A DNA stretch of 64,000 nucleotides from Thermobaculum terrenum ATCC BAA-798 (GCF_000025005.1 NC_013525.1:1762501-1826500), one strand, 5' to 3'. Positions 52,890-62,942 are shown, counted from the first letter of the stretch. The notes: a model not told the origin generated them from the letters alone. A program made the numbers and translations.

Positions 52890-52978
52890 GCCGAGGTGGC
52901 GGAATTGGCAGACGCGCTAGCTTGAGGGGCTAGTGACCACTATCGGTCGTGGGGGTTCGAGTCCCTTCCTCGGCACCA
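52890..52978 (+). tRNA. tRNA-Leu (anticodon GAG)
   Basis: An 89-base class II tRNA with encoded CCA. The acceptor arms GCCGAGG and CCTCGGC pair, the anticodon stem CTAGC/GCTAG holds the loop TTGAGGG, and the variable arm is long. The T arm is GGGGGTTCGAGTCCCTT-like with one weak pair. Confidence 0.95.
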
Positions 52979-53001
52979 ATATTTTTTGTCTTTATTTTTG
53001 T

Positions 53002-53075
53002 GGGCGGTTAGCTCAGTTGGTTAGAGCGCCTCGCTTACACCGAGGAGGTCAGAGGTTCGAGTCCTCTATCGCCCA
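53002..53075 (+). tRNA. tRNA-Val (anticodon TAC)
   Basis: The acceptor arms GGGCGGT and ATCGCCC pair with one G-T. The anticodon loop CTTACAC is held by CCTCG/CGAGG. The discriminator A is followed by CCT, so the CCA end is not fully encoded, unlike its neighbours. Confidence 0.95.
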
Positions 53076-53100
53076 CCTTAGTTTGGGTAATAAGATATGC

Positions 53101-53176
53101 GCCGAGGTAGCTCAGTCGGTAGAGCACGTGACTGAAAATCACGGTGTCGGCGGTTCGAATCCGCCCCTCGGCACCA
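53101..53176 (+). tRNA. tRNA-Phe (anticodon GAA)
   Basis: A standard 76-base tRNA with encoded CCA. The acceptor arms GCCGAGG and CCTCGGC pair, and the anticodon stem CGTGA/TCACG holds the loop CTGAAAA. It is the last of the three-tRNA array. Confidence 0.95.
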
Positions 53177-53591
53177 CAAAACCCAGATCTTGCAAGTCCC
53201 TCCAACATGGTGCTCCCATTCAAGCCTCTCTTCAATGAGAGCAAAATCCTTATCAGCATTGCTGGCAGGTTGCTTTCAGGGCTGCACCAAAGAATGATTT
53301 CAGATTTTTATACCTTCCTGGAAGACTTTTAGAGCACGGACTCGCGAATCCTTGCCATGAAAGTAGAATAGCAAGTAGATGCTACTACAGACCATCTTAA
53401 GGCGATCTTCGGCCTATATATCATTGTCTGGATCTCTAAGTTAAGAAACAAGTGCGTTGAAAGAGCGTTGCTAGCAACGTGATCTTACCTGAATGACTAC
53501 CTGCGAATTTTCAACATCCATTGCTCACATCACGCAGATGGTACAAACATTGCGGCAGAATTCTCTACAAACATAACATTGGGGAAAGAAC
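53177..53591. other. Gene-free stretch after the tRNA array
   Basis: These 415 bases contain no gene I can support. There is a weak CTCTC/GAGAG hairpin near 53223-53240 and a 14-base palindrome CGTTGCTAGCAACG at 53466-53479. No integrase, repeat of the tRNA end or other sign of an inserted element was seen. The promoter of the next gene must lie toward its right side. Confidence 0.5.
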
Positions 53592-55652
53592 ATGCCAAAT
53601 CGATTAGCTCAGGAATCAAGTCCTTATCTCTTACAGCATGCCGAAAACCCAGTTGACTGGTATCCGTGGGGACAAGAAGCCTTTGATAAAGCACGCAAAG
53701 AAGACAAGCCTATACTGCTATCTATAGGGTATTCTTCCTGTCATTGGTGCCATGTTATGGCACATGAGTCGTTTGAGAATCCTGAGATAGCCAAGATAAT
53801 GAACGATAATTTTGTAAACATCAAGGTCGATCGAGAAGAGAGACCTGACATAGATGCTATCTACATGGAAGCTGTGCAGGCGATGACAGGGCAGGCAGGG
53901 TGGCCGTTGAACGTCTTTCTAACTCCAGATGGTAAACCCTTCTTTGGAGGTACATACTTCCCTCCGGAAGATAGAGTAGGGATGCCAGGATTCAAAAGGC
54001 TGTTGTTATGGCTATCTGAGGTATACCATACCCGAAGACAAGAGATCGAACAGAGCGCATCACAGATCGCTCAGCAATTGCTCCAGATTAGCAGGGCCGA
54101 ACTGAAATCGCACGATATATCATTAGAAATTCTGGAAAGTGCCTGCCAGAGCCTAAAGAGTAGCTTCGATCATCAATATGGTGGCTTTGGCACTGCACCC
54201 AAGTTTCCACAACCCATGACTGTTGAATATTTGCTGCAAAGCTTCATCCGCGCTCAGCAGAAGGAATATCTTGATATGGTAACCCTTACCCTGGTTCGCA
54301 TGAGCCTGGGAGGTATACACGACCACTTAGGCGGGGGCTTTCATAGATATTCCGTAGATAGAACCTGGCTAATACCTCACTTTGAGAAAATGCTTTATGA
54401 CCAGGCGCTTATCGCTCGAGCCTACCTGCACGCCTGGCAGGTAACACATAACTCCTGGTACCTAAAGGTGGTCAATAGGACTTTACAATACGTACTGAAG
54501 GATATGACATCCTCTCAGGGAGGTTTTTATTCGGCACAAGATGCGGATTCTGAAGGTGAAGAAGGCAAGTACTACCTGTGGTCACTAGATGAGATAAAGA
54601 GGGTCCTTAATGAACGAGAAGTTGAGCTTGTATGTGAACATTACGGTGTAACTGCAAGTGGCAACTTCGAGGGTAAAAACATCCTTCATATAGCGAAGAG
54701 CATAGAGGATCTCGCCCGAGATCATAACATGGACTTATCTGAAGTAGAAAAAATAATTGATGAAGCTTCGATGAAGTTACTGCATTACAGAGATCAGAGA
54801 ACACCTCCTGCGAAAGACACCAAGGTAGTTACGTCTTGGAATGCGTTGATGTCCACTACTTTGGCAGAAGCGGGATTTGCAATGAATAACCCAGAGTACA
54901 TAGCTGCCTCTCAGAGGAACGCACAGTTCCTGTTGGACAACTTAGTCGTTGATGGTCTGCTGCATCACACTTACAGCGACTCCAAACCAAAAGTACCAGG
55001 CTTTTTGGAAGATTACGCTGCACTCTCTAACTCACTAATAACCCTCTACGAGATAACCTCAGATGGCAAATGGTTAGAAAGTGCAAGACGATTTGTACAG
55101 GATATGATAGATAGTTTCTGGAAGGAGGAGATAGGTACTTTCTCTGACACTTCTATAAAGCATAGCGACATATTCTTGCAGCCTAGAAATCTTTATGACA
55201 ACGCAACACCTTCTGGAAATTCTCTTGCCTGCATGGCTTTACTAAGGCTAGCCGTGATATTCGATAGGCAAGATTACAGAGAAATCGCATCCAGAGTGGT
55301 ACGTGGGCTTGCGCTAGTTATGTCCAAGCACCCTACAGCTTTTGGACATATGCTGTGTGTTGCTAATACTCTCCTAAGCCCATCAGTGGAAATCGTAATA
55401 CTTGGAGACAAGCATTCTGTAAATACAGAAGCTTTATTAGAAGTCATAAGGCAAACATACATACCCAACAAGATACTCATCTCTACTACTGAGGAAGAGG
55501 CATCTCGCAGTGATCTACCCCTTCTTCAGGGGAGGACACTCAGGAACAACAAGCCCACAGCATTCGTATGCAGAAACTATGCATGTTCCATGCCGGTAAA
55601 TGAGCCAGATGAGCTGAGAGAGCAACTCACCTTGCAGGTACACGCTCCTTAG
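53592..55652 (+). CDS. YyaL/SSP411-type thioredoxin-domain protein (DUF255)
   Basis: This 686-residue protein belongs to the YyaL/spermatogenesis-associated SPATA20 family. The N-terminal thioredoxin-like domain begins [27 protein letters not shown] (in parts) and carries the redox-like [15 protein letters not shown]. The rest is an alpha/alpha six-barrel like N-acylglucosamine 2-epimerase ([41 protein letters not shown]). Its cellular function is not established. It ends 26 bases inside the convergent CapA-like gene. Confidence 0.92.
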   Translation: MPNRLAQESSPYLLQHAENPVDWYPWGQEAFDKARKEDKPILLSIGYSSCHWCHVMAHESFENPEIAKIMNDNFVNIKVDREERPDIDAIYMEAVQAMTGQAGWPLNVFLTPDGKPFFGGTYFPPEDRVGMPGFKRLLLWLSEVYHTRRQEIEQSASQIAQQLLQISRAELKSHDISLEILESACQSLKSSFDHQYGGFGTAPKFPQPMTVEYLLQSFIRAQQKEYLDMVTLTLVRMSLGGIHDHLGGGFHRYSVDRTWLIPHFEKMLYDQALIARAYLHAWQVTHNSWYLKVVNRTLQYVLKDMTSSQGGFYSAQDADSEGEEGKYYLWSLDEIKRVLNEREVELVCEHYGVTASGNFEGKNILHIAKSIEDLARDHNMDLSEVEKIIDEASMKLLHYRDQRTPPAKDTKVVTSWNALMSTTLAEAGFAMNNPEYIAASQRNAQFLLDNLVVDGLLHHTYSDSKPKVPGFLEDYAALSNSLITLYEITSDGKWLESARRFVQDMIDSFWKEEIGTFSDTSIKHSDIFLQPRNLYDNATPSGNSLACMALLRLAVIFDRQDYREIASRVVRGLALVMSKHPTAFGHMLCVANTLLSPSVEIVILGDKHSVNTEALLEVIRQTYIPNKILISTTEEEASRSDLPLLQGRTLRNNKPTAFVCRNYACSMPVNEPDELREQLTLQVHAP

Positions 55653-57237
55653 CAAAATAAACTATCGGCTCTACCCCCATGCGATCCAGCACCGCGCGAT
55701 AGTCATAGCCGGTGGCTGGCACTGGCTGGTTATAATCTTCTATAAGGACTGGCAAGAACTTGGCAGATACGAGGTTTTTGCCTTGGAAAGTAAACTTGAC
55801 TATCACCCCCTGCCTTGTCTCCTGAGACCACATTTGATCAAACACAAAGTTTCCCATCGAATACACTATCAGCTTACCCTTATAAACCTCGACCTGTTGT
55901 ACCCAATGTGGATGTGAGCCTAGCACTAAATCAGCACCGGCATCGATGGCTACCCTTGCCATATGACGCTGGAACTGATTAGGTATTGAGGTATACTCAA
56001 CACCCCAGTGGAAGTAGGGGATTACAACATCTGCCTGGTGTCTAGCCCTAGCAATCGACTCTCTAACTGGATCTTCCCAAGCTGTAGCTATACCTGGGGC
56101 GTTCTTGTTGGACCAGTTCCACCAATAGACACCATCGAATCCCAGAAAAGCTACCTTGACTCCCTTTATATTGTAGATAGCAGGAGAATAAGCCTGTTCC
56201 CAGTTTACACCTCCGCCAAAGTGCCCAATTCCGTATTTATCTAGTGCTTTCAATGTGTCTACTAATGGTGCCTGCCCGAAGTTCAGGGTGTGATTATTAG
56301 CCAAAGTAACGGCATCTATCCCTGCCCACCTTAGACCATCGGCAACAGCTGTAGGTGCTACAAAAGTCATAGTATGGTCATCCGCAGGCGGAGGGATTCG
56401 GTCTGAGAGAGGTAGCTCCAAGTTAGCTATAGTAAAATCAGCATCTCTTAGTAAGTTGGCAGTCCTGAGATACGGATGACGATAGCTGCCGTAATATCTC
56501 ATCTTATAGAGCACGGACCTGCTAAGCATTATGTCTCCAACAGCATTCAGAGTCCAAGTATTACCCTTACGATCATAAGCACGACCATCATTTGAACCAT
56601 TATCAACCTTTGAGATGATGGTTTTACCAATAGTATTTTGATCCTTATCATCTGATGAATCGCCAAGGTCACTAGATAAAAAGGTTGAAGCTACATAGCC
56701 CGACGCCGAACCATAACTTGCCCTATACCATGTATAACCATCTAGTACTTGTGAGTCTTTTTTCCATACTCTAATCCTAGAGCCATTAGGAATGACCATA
56801 AGTACTCCAGAACGTACACCAGGAGCTTCCCTCAAGTTCAGTCCCGCTCCATTAGAAGTACTCACATACATAAGAGTGGGATCGGATATTACTGACTGCT
56901 GGCGATCTGTAATCTTGCTTGAGGTGTTTTTCTTAGGGGTTGAGGGATTTTTAATCGCAACACCCTTAGCATTTTTACCAGGAACTGAATTAGAAGATTG
57001 GAGCCTAGGATCTAAACGCTTTCCACTATCTCCCACGAATTTCGAGTTAGATAGATGGCCATTTGGTAATTCTTTAGCCGTTGTGGCCTCTGCATTATCT
57101 ACATGATTTGACTTATGACCTTGTTGGGAGGAGACAGACGAACTCCTTCTTTCAGTTTCGGCAACTTTATGCTGTGAATAGCAAGAAGTAATCAAAAGAC
57201 TGAATATAAGTAGATGGAGTAAAAGAAACTTTCTCAT
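55627..57237 (-). CDS. CapA-family (poly-gamma-glutamate synthesis-like) lipoprotein with SH3 domain
   Basis: A lipoprotein signal ends in LLITSCYSQ (Cys at about residue 19). A Ser/Lys-rich linker follows, then a bacterial SH3 domain (residues ~123-195, [22 protein letters not shown]). The C-terminal CapA/metallophosphatase domain starts [14 protein letters not shown] and shows [25 protein letters not shown] and [13 protein letters not shown]. Relatives take part in capsule polymer formation, but no capB or capC is near. It lies downstream of the PP2C phosphatase after 58 bases or more. The length is 536. Confidence 0.87.
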   Translation of the reverse strand: MRKFLLLHLLIFSLLITSCYSQHKVAETERRSSSVSSQQGHKSNHVDNAEATTAKELPNGHLSNSKFVGDSGKRLDPRLQSSNSVPGKNAKGVAIKNPSTPKKNTSSKITDRQQSVISDPTLMYVSTSNGAGLNLREAPGVRSGVLMVIPNGSRIRVWKKDSQVLDGYTWYRASYGSASGYVASTFLSSDLGDSSDDKDQNTIGKTIISKVDNGSNDGRAYDRKGNTWTLNAVGDIMLSRSVLYKMRYYGSYRHPYLRTANLLRDADFTIANLELPLSDRIPPPADDHTMTFVAPTAVADGLRWAGIDAVTLANNHTLNFGQAPLVDTLKALDKYGIGHFGGGVNWEQAYSPAIYNIKGVKVAFLGFDGVYWWNWSNKNAPGIATAWEDPVRESIARARHQADVVIPYFHWGVEYTSIPNQFQRHMARVAIDAGADLVLGSHPHWVQQVEVYKGKLIVYSMGNFVFDQMWSQETRQGVIVKFTFQGKNLVSAKFLPVLIEDYNQPVPATGYDYRAVLDRMGVEPIVYFAKERVPAR

Positions 57238-57353
57238 AAAGATCTCTCTAAGAAGGGATCAGGCTTTATTCTCTCAACAAAATTACATGTGGGGTAAGTA
57301 TAGTTACTGTGGGTGACCTGTAGATAATTCTAGTATCTTTAGCAAAAATATTT

Positions 57354-58295
57354 TTACATTGATGTCTGGTCCTCAAGTGCTACCATTTCCACCAGAGCAA
57401 CGCTTATATTGTCTGCACCACCAGCATCGTTTGCAGCCCTTATAAGCAACCTGCAAGCCCGATCGACATCACTTTCATGAGAGACAATATCAGCTATGAC
57501 ATCGTCAGACACCATGCTGTTTAAACCGTCGCTACAGAGAAGTAACCTGTCTCCTGACCTTAGAGGTTCGACAAACATATCTATCTCAACCACAGGCTCT
57601 GTACCTAAAGATCGAAATATAAGGTTTCTTTGAGGATGCCTTCTAGCCTCGATCTCAGTTATCTGTCCTGCAGCTATCATGCGCTCAACCAGGGAATGAT
57701 CCTCAGTAATACGGCGTATAGCTCTATCTCTCACTATATAGGCTCGACTGTCTCCAACATTAGCTATATAGCTCTTGCCACGCAAAATAAGAGCAAGTAC
57801 CAGGGTTGTACCCATATCGGTACTTTGCTCAACCTTAGTACGGTAAACAGCCCTGTTAGCAGTTTGGACTGCTTCACGTACAACATTGACAACATCGTCA
57901 TCGGATAGGTTCTGCCTGAGAAAGTGCCCCTCAGTAAAGAAAGGGTTGTTCTGCAAGTGATTTATGGTAGCCTCTATTGCAGTTCTGCTAGCAACCTCGC
58001 CTTTATCATGGCCTCCCATTCCATCGGCAATAGCAACAATACCTATAGTAGGTAAAACAGATTCGTTGGATTCCGGAAGAGCTAACAGTACATCATCTTC
58101 ATTTGTGCGTCGAACTCTTCCTGAGTCTGTCCGGGCTGCTGCTCTGATTCCAAGAATGACATCACCAGAGTTAGCCTTATTGACTTCCATCACAGGGAGA
58201 GGTTGCGTTATCTCATCCGACAAGCGCTCCGGCTCCGTACCTGAGTCTCCCGTCTGTTCAGTATTTCTAATCTTCTTCCAAATATCGGATAGCAT
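57354..58295 (-). CDS. PP2C-family protein serine/threonine phosphatase
   Basis: This phosphatase most likely reverses phosphorylation by the two upstream kinases. The metal-binding motifs are RTNEDDVLL, VAIADGMGGHDKGEVAS, GTTLVLALI, NVGDSRAYIV, LLLCSDGLNSMV and AANDAGGADNISVALVEM, which together make a complete bacterial PP2C. A ~55-residue N-terminal extension precedes the catalytic core. The ATG at 58295 (313 residues) lies close after GAGGAG; a TTG at 58307 precedes that site. The gap to the upstream kinase is 91 bases. Confidence 0.93.
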   Translation of the reverse strand: MLSDIWKKIRNTEQTGDSGTEPERLSDEITQPLPVMEVNKANSGDVILGIRAAARTDSGRVRRTNEDDVLLALPESNESVLPTIGIVAIADGMGGHDKGEVASRTAIEATINHLQNNPFFTEGHFLRQNLSDDDVVNVVREAVQTANRAVYRTKVEQSTDMGTTLVLALILRGKSYIANVGDSRAYIVRDRAIRRITEDHSLVERMIAAGQITEIEARRHPQRNLIFRSLGTEPVVEIDMFVEPLRSGDRLLLCSDGLNSMVSDDVIADIVSHESDVDRACRLLIRAANDAGGADNISVALVEMVALEDQTSM

Positions 58296-58386
58296 CGCTC
58301 TCCTCAAAAATCAGTCGAGACTTTATCTTAGCTATTAGGGCCTTGGATTTCCGGAAAGAATACATCATTCAAAATGATTTCTTTGC

Positions 58387-60717
58387 TCAATCTACATTAA
58401 AGCTAACAACCGCATAGTCCAGCATAAACCAAGGTGGGCGCCCAAAACCACCATTTTTCTCCAAGTTTTGGATTTCTAGAGTGTTGTTACCGTCATTTAA
58501 GAGACTTGACGGGAAGGTAATTGTACTCTCCCCCCAATTACCAGAATCATTCAAATTTTGGGTGTCGTTTGGCAATGGGTCAGGACCTCTAAATATCTCT
58601 TGGTCGTTGATTAATATACTTATCCTGGTCTTCTTCGAATCTTCAGAGTCCATGCCTACAAGCTTGAGGGTTGCCATCCCTTCTCTGTCTCCCCATAATA
58701 CGAAACGAGTGCTCATACGCCAATACTGGGTACGCTGTCCGTATATCCATTGTGCGGACCTGCCCTTATATCCGTCCTCATTGCTCCATCCTCCTCTGAA
58801 AAAACTATCCTCAAGGCGTATAGATACCGAGCCAGTTCGAGCTGGTGTAGAACGAGGCGTAGGTGTAGGAGTTGGTTCCCTAGTGGGAGTTGGTGTTGGC
58901 TCGGTAGTAGGTGTAGGTGTGGGTGTAGGAGTAGGCTTTGGTGGTGGAGCTTGGATCGTAAGAAGATCTGCCAACACATATCCTCTTATGCCTCTATAGA
59001 TCACTTCGTACCACTCATTACCATCCCCCCCCTCTACGGCTGGTATAAATGCCCTTACTCTAGCACCGTAAGGAATTGTTATAAGTCTAGGTGAGTTAGG
59101 ATCTGGATCTTGCCTCATATTTACGTTGCTGTAATCTGTTGTTGCAGCATACATCCACACGCGCTCTCTGGTGGGAGTGGGTGTGGGTGTAGGAGTAGGT
59201 GTGAATGTAGGCGTAGGAGTTGGGGTATTTGTAGGTACTGGTGTAGGCTTAGGAATCTCTATAGACGTAAGAGCATAGTCAGAATAACCCTCAGGACCGC
59301 GCGCCCTCACCCTGTAATAATATTTCTTGCCAGGCGAAATAGTGTTATCAGTAAAGGAATTCGAGTTAGCAGCTAGGGTAGATAACAGGAACCACTCCCT
59401 ATTATCGGTCGAGCGTTCAACAAGATAGGCGGTCTCATTAGATGCTGTGTCCGTCCATGTAAGCTCCACGGCCTCTCCGTCAGGAGATAACCTTGCACGC
59501 AAGTTCTCTGGAGCAGAAGGCAAGACGGGAGTAGGAGTTGAAGCCGGAGTTGGAGATGGCTCTATCGGGGTACTAGTAGGACCAGTTGTCACCACTATAG
59601 GTGGCATTCCTGTAGTAGGTGTCGCAAGGCTCTGAGCACCTCCTGGAAGGAGAGATAGCACACTATTGCGCATCAACAGGCATCCACCCAAGAAACCAAG
59701 TAGCAGCAAAGGTACTAGCAACCATGCAGGTGAGAGGCGTGACCTAGATTCCTCCTCCGGCTCACCATATACTGAAGTTCTTCTTGGACCTGATATCACC
59801 GAAGCAGTGCGCGTGGATTCAGATGGAGGAGATTCAATTGACATCACCGGGACGGCAACTGTAGGCTCCGAGGAAGCATCCTGGTTATAGTGGGAATCAG
59901 CAGGCAGAGGCAGATTCCTCAGATCCCTCAACATCTCCCCAGCATCCCCATACCTCTCCAATGGATCCTTCGCCATCGCCCTCTCCACCACCCTCACTAA
60001 ACCCTCACTCACCCACGGCGCTACCTCCCTCAACCCCTCAGGCTCCTCAAAAACATGCGCATACGCTACCCTCATCGGATTCTCCCCCTCAAAAGGTAGC
60101 CGCCCACTCAACATCTCATACATCATCACTCCCACCGCGTACACATCACTCCGCGGCGTCACCTCATCTCCCCTGGCCTGCTCAGGAGACAAATAGTGCG
60201 GCGTCCCAAACGCCACCCCAGCCTCCGTCATCCCAGCATCCCCAACTGCCTTCGCTATCCCAAAATCCGTGATCTTGACTACACCACCCTCCGTCACCAT
60301 CACGTTCTGCGGCTTCATGTCCCGATGCACCAAACCCGCCCTGTGCGCCGCACTCAAACCCTCCAATATCTGCTCCGTGATCCTTATCGCCTCCCCCTCA
60401 CTCAGCCTACCCCTCTCCCTGATGTACTCCTTGAGGTTCTTCCCATCCACGTACTCCATCGCTATGAAGTACGTCCCATCCACCTCATCATAGTCGTACA
60501 CATCCACTATGTTGGGATGCGATAACCTCGCTGCCGCCCTGGCCTCGTTGATGAACCTGGCCCTGAACTTCTCATCCTGGGCATGACCAGCCCTCAATAC
60601 CTTCAGCGCCACCACCCTCCCAAGCCTCAGGTCCACAGCTCGGTATACCTCCGCTGCTCCACCCTGCCCTACCTTCCACTCTACCTCGTAACGTCCGCCT
60701 ATTACACCAAGCTCCAC
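58387..60717 (-). CDS. Transmembrane Ser/Thr protein kinase with FN3 and SH3 ectodomain
   Basis: The N-terminal kinase domain (residues ~9-268) has the glycine loop GQGGAAEVY, the ATP Lys in VVALKVL, the catalytic loop HRDMKPQNV and DFG followed by an activation loop with Thr residues. A membrane helix lies at ~329-350. Outside there is a Pro/Thr stalk, an FN3 domain (~400-495), a second PT stalk, an SH3-like domain (~518-600), a third PT stalk and a C-terminal beta domain (~626-776) of unknown type. The start is GTG. There are no PASTA repeats. The kinase DNA is almost identical to that of the next gene. Confidence 0.92.
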   Translation of the reverse strand: MELGVIGGRYEVEWKVGQGGAAEVYRAVDLRLGRVVALKVLRAGHAQDEKFRARFINEARAAARLSHPNIVDVYDYDEVDGTYFIAMEYVDGKNLKEYIRERGRLSEGEAIRITEQILEGLSAAHRAGLVHRDMKPQNVMVTEGGVVKITDFGIAKAVGDAGMTEAGVAFGTPHYLSPEQARGDEVTPRSDVYAVGVMMYEMLSGRLPFEGENPMRVAYAHVFEEPEGLREVAPWVSEGLVRVVERAMAKDPLERYGDAGEMLRDLRNLPLPADSHYNQDASSEPTVAVPVMSIESPPSESTRTASVISGPRRTSVYGEPEEESRSRLSPAWLLVPLLLLGFLGGCLLMRNSVLSLLPGGAQSLATPTTGMPPIVVTTGPTSTPIEPSPTPASTPTPVLPSAPENLRARLSPDGEAVELTWTDTASNETAYLVERSTDNREWFLLSTLAANSNSFTDNTISPGKKYYYRVRARGPEGYSDYALTSIEIPKPTPVPTNTPTPTPTFTPTPTPTPTPTRERVWMYAATTDYSNVNMRQDPDPNSPRLITIPYGARVRAFIPAVEGGDGNEWYEVIYRGIRGYVLADLLTIQAPPPKPTPTPTPTPTTEPTPTPTREPTPTPTPRSTPARTGSVSIRLEDSFFRGGWSNEDGYKGRSAQWIYGQRTQYWRMSTRFVLWGDREGMATLKLVGMDSEDSKKTRISILINDQEIFRGPDPLPNDTQNLNDSGNWGESTITFPSSLLNDGNNTLEIQNLEKNGGFGRPPWFMLDYAVVSFNVD
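58851..58945. repeat. Low-complexity PT-repeat DNA in the first kinase gene
   Basis: Imperfect six-base units of the GTAGGT/GTAGGA type (plus strand) encode alternating Pro-Thr. A second run lies at about 59165-59240 in the same gene. They form extracellular stalks and could vary in length by slippage. Confidence 0.75.
59876..60693 (-). repeat. Kinase-domain cassette, copy A (818 bp)
   Basis: This stretch matches 62104-62921 at a constant offset of 2228 bases without gaps. I count four base differences, all silent. Identity starts and stops abruptly at both ends. The block looks richer in G/C at third positions than the rest of both genes. Confidence 0.93.
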
Positions 60718-60920
60718 TATTCCAAACCCCTATAAAAGGTAAGCTGTAATAATGCTAACCTATGAATCCCTTTGAATACTTTTACTTTGTTTCCATAAGA
60801 AAAGCTCACACAATATGATACCCATACATCTTAATTTGTGCGAATTCTGTACTCTAATACGCAATTCAATGGATATCAGATCTGGCGAAGTTATATTGCA
60901 AGTATAAGCTAAATGCCTCG
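60718..60920 (-). other. Spacer between the two kinase genes
   Basis: This AT-rich spacer of 203 bases presumably holds the promoter for the downstream kinase. No convincing -35/-10 pair or terminator was found, and it shows no similarity to the region upstream of the second kinase. Confidence 0.4.
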
Positions 60921-62942
60921 CTAGCGATTTTGTGGTGTCTGAGTGATCAAGATAGATGACGGTGTTTGAGTAGCTGGGACATATGTACCTGAAGATTCAA
61001 CTCTTACAGTCGGTGTAGTTAATGGCTCCGTGGACTCTGGACGCGGCATTGGGGTCGAAGTAGGAACCGGTTCCTGAGTGGGAGAGATTGTTGGAGTCGG
61101 CCAGATGGTAGGGATAGGAGTGGGTACATTAGTAGGTGTAACTGTAGGTCTTGGAGGGCTAGACTTGGTGGGAGTAGGCAATACAGTTGGATATGGTGTA
61201 GGAGTCGATGTCGCTGTCGGAGTAGGAGTTGGCTCCTTGGTAGGAGTTGGCGTTGGCTCGACGGTGGGTGTAGGTGTAGGCGTGGGTGTAGATGTAGGAG
61301 TTGCCGTAGGTCGACTAATAGGAGTATTAAGCCTTACTGGAGTATTAGTTGGCTCAGGCGTGGGAGTAGAAGTAGGAGTTGGGACAACTTCAGGAGAGTT
61401 CTCCAGCTCAGGTGTTGGGGTAATAATGTAAGTAGTAGAAGTAGGGGGAAGGATATCTGTGTGTGCGGAAGCTTCAGGGCATTTAGAGCTACCTTGGCTA
61501 TTAACTGCACATACTTTGTATGTGTAATCAGTATTGGGTTTCAACCCTTTATCTAGATAAGAGATGCTGTTAGGGCCTAGTATTGCCACGCGACGCCAAC
61601 TAGCACCACTCGTTTTTCTATAGATAAAATATGCATCTTCGTTTGGAGATACATCCACCCAAAATAGCTTGATGGCATAAGGAGATAAGGCTACAGCTGT
61701 CAAATTCTCTGGAGGAGCCGGAACGCTACCCCGAAGATAGTACGTTCTCTCAGTGGGAATGGGAGTAGACACTAATACTACTGGGTAGGGAGACTCAGAA
61801 GGCGTATTAAGGTTAGAATCCGGGGTTTCGGTAACAATAGGAGGAATTCGAGAACTTACGAAGGGAACAAATGTCGCTCCAAGCAACACGCACGCTGACA
61901 CCAAGAGAGTAGCGGGTAGCAGTATCCAGAACGGTTTCGAAACTCGTTTACTATCTCCAGGTTCCGCTATTTCTGTCCTAGCAACTCGATTTTTGTGCTG
62001 ACCACCAGAGGTAAATTTAGGGACATTCGGCAAAGAGGTAGTTACTCCCCAAGGATCCACATAAGAATTATGCTTAGAAAAATCGCTGGTGAGTTCGTAC
62101 ATTGCATCCTGGTTATAGTGGGAATCAGCAGGCAGAGGCAGATTCCTCAGATCCCTCAACATCTCCCCAGCATCCCCATACCTCTCCAATGGATCCTTCG
62201 CCATCGCCCTCTCCACCACCCTCACTAAACCCTCACTCACCCACGGCGCTACCTCCCTCAACCCCTCAGGCTCCTCAAAAACATGCGCATACGCTACCCT
62301 CATCGGATTCTCCCCCTCAAAAGGTAGCCGCCCACTCAACATCTCATACATCATCACTCCCACCGCGTACACATCACTCCGCGGCGTCACCTCATCTCCC
62401 CTGGCCTGCTCAGGAGACAAATAGTGTGGCGTCCCAAACGCCACCCCAGCCTCCGTCATCCCAGCATCCCCAACTGCCTTCGCTATCCCAAAATCCGTGA
62501 TCTTGACTACACCACCCTCCGTCACCATCACGTTCTGCGGCTTCATGTCCCGATGCACCAAACCCGCCCTGTGCGCCGCACTCAATCCCTCCAATATCTG
62601 CTCCGTGATCCTTATCGCCTCCCCCTCACTCAGCCTACCCCTCTCCCTGATGTACTCCTTGAGGTTCTTCCCATCCACGTACTCCATCGCTATGAAGTAC
62701 GTCCCATCCACCTCATCATAGTCGTACACATCCACTATGTTGGGATGCGACAACCTCGCTGCTGCCCTGGCCTCGTTGATGAACCTGGCCCTGAACTTCT
62801 CATCCTGGGCATGACCAGCCCTCAATACCTTCAGCGCCACCACCCTCCCAAGCCTCAGGTCCACAGCTCGGTATACCTCCGCTGCTCCACCCTGCCCTAC
62901 CTTCCACTCTACCTCGTAACGGTTGTCTAACACCCTATACAT
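60921..62942 (-). CDS. Transmembrane Ser/Thr protein kinase with FN3 domain and PT-rich tail
   Basis: The kinase domain (residues ~8-279) is identical in protein sequence to that of the neighbouring kinase. After it the two differ completely. A membrane helix at ~335-360 leads to an FN3 domain (~407-495, with ENLTAVALSPYAIKLFWVD). A ~180-residue Pro/Thr/Ser-rich tail made of PTPT-like repeats follows and ends without a globular domain. Kinase motifs (GQGGAAEVY, HRDMKPQNV, DFG) are intact. The ATG start differs from the GTG of its paralogue. The length is 673. It diverges from nfo. Confidence 0.92.
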   Translation of the reverse strand: MYRVLDNRYEVEWKVGQGGAAEVYRAVDLRLGRVVALKVLRAGHAQDEKFRARFINEARAAARLSHPNIVDVYDYDEVDGTYFIAMEYVDGKNLKEYIRERGRLSEGEAIRITEQILEGLSAAHRAGLVHRDMKPQNVMVTEGGVVKITDFGIAKAVGDAGMTEAGVAFGTPHYLSPEQARGDEVTPRSDVYAVGVMMYEMLSGRLPFEGENPMRVAYAHVFEEPEGLREVAPWVSEGLVRVVERAMAKDPLERYGDAGEMLRDLRNLPLPADSHYNQDAMYELTSDFSKHNSYVDPWGVTTSLPNVPKFTSGGQHKNRVARTEIAEPGDSKRVSKPFWILLPATLLVSACVLLGATFVPFVSSRIPPIVTETPDSNLNTPSESPYPVVLVSTPIPTERTYYLRGSVPAPPENLTAVALSPYAIKLFWVDVSPNEDAYFIYRKTSGASWRRVAILGPNSISYLDKGLKPNTDYTYKVCAVNSQGSSKCPEASAHTDILPPTSTTYIITPTPELENSPEVVPTPTSTPTPEPTNTPVRLNTPISRPTATPTSTPTPTPTPTVEPTPTPTKEPTPTPTATSTPTPYPTVLPTPTKSSPPRPTVTPTNVPTPIPTIWPTPTISPTQEPVPTSTPMPRPESTEPLTTPTVRVESSGTYVPATQTPSSILITQTPQNR
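61080..61430. repeat. Low-complexity PT-repeat DNA in the second kinase gene
   Basis: About 350 bases of imperfect GTAGGN/GTTGGN units (plus strand) encode the Pro/Thr tail. The repeat is longer and less interrupted than in the paralogue. Confidence 0.8.
62104..62921 (-). repeat. Kinase-domain cassette, copy B (818 bp)
   Basis: This is the partner of 59876-60693. The four differences seen correspond to third-position changes only. Breakpoints fall seven to eight codons after each start and just past the shared DSHYNQDA sequence. Confidence 0.93.

Noticed and set aside
53207-53332. 41-codon frame after tRNA-Phe
   Set aside because: It has no Shine-Dalgarno or family resemblance. The frame is open through the tRNA itself, so it looks accidental.
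53101-53591. Possible integration site of a mobile element at tRNA-Phe
   Set aside because: No integrase and no second copy of the tRNA 3' end was seen in the following DNA.
58851-59240. PT-repeat tracts considered as CRISPR or minisatellite arrays
   Set aside because: The units are about six bases, imperfect, in frame and coding; there are no spacers of constant length.
59961-60525. Long plus-strand frames opposite both kinase domains (also near 62102-62930)
   Set aside because: They are mirror frames created by the G-ending codons of the kinase cassette and are Pro/His-rich without any start signal.
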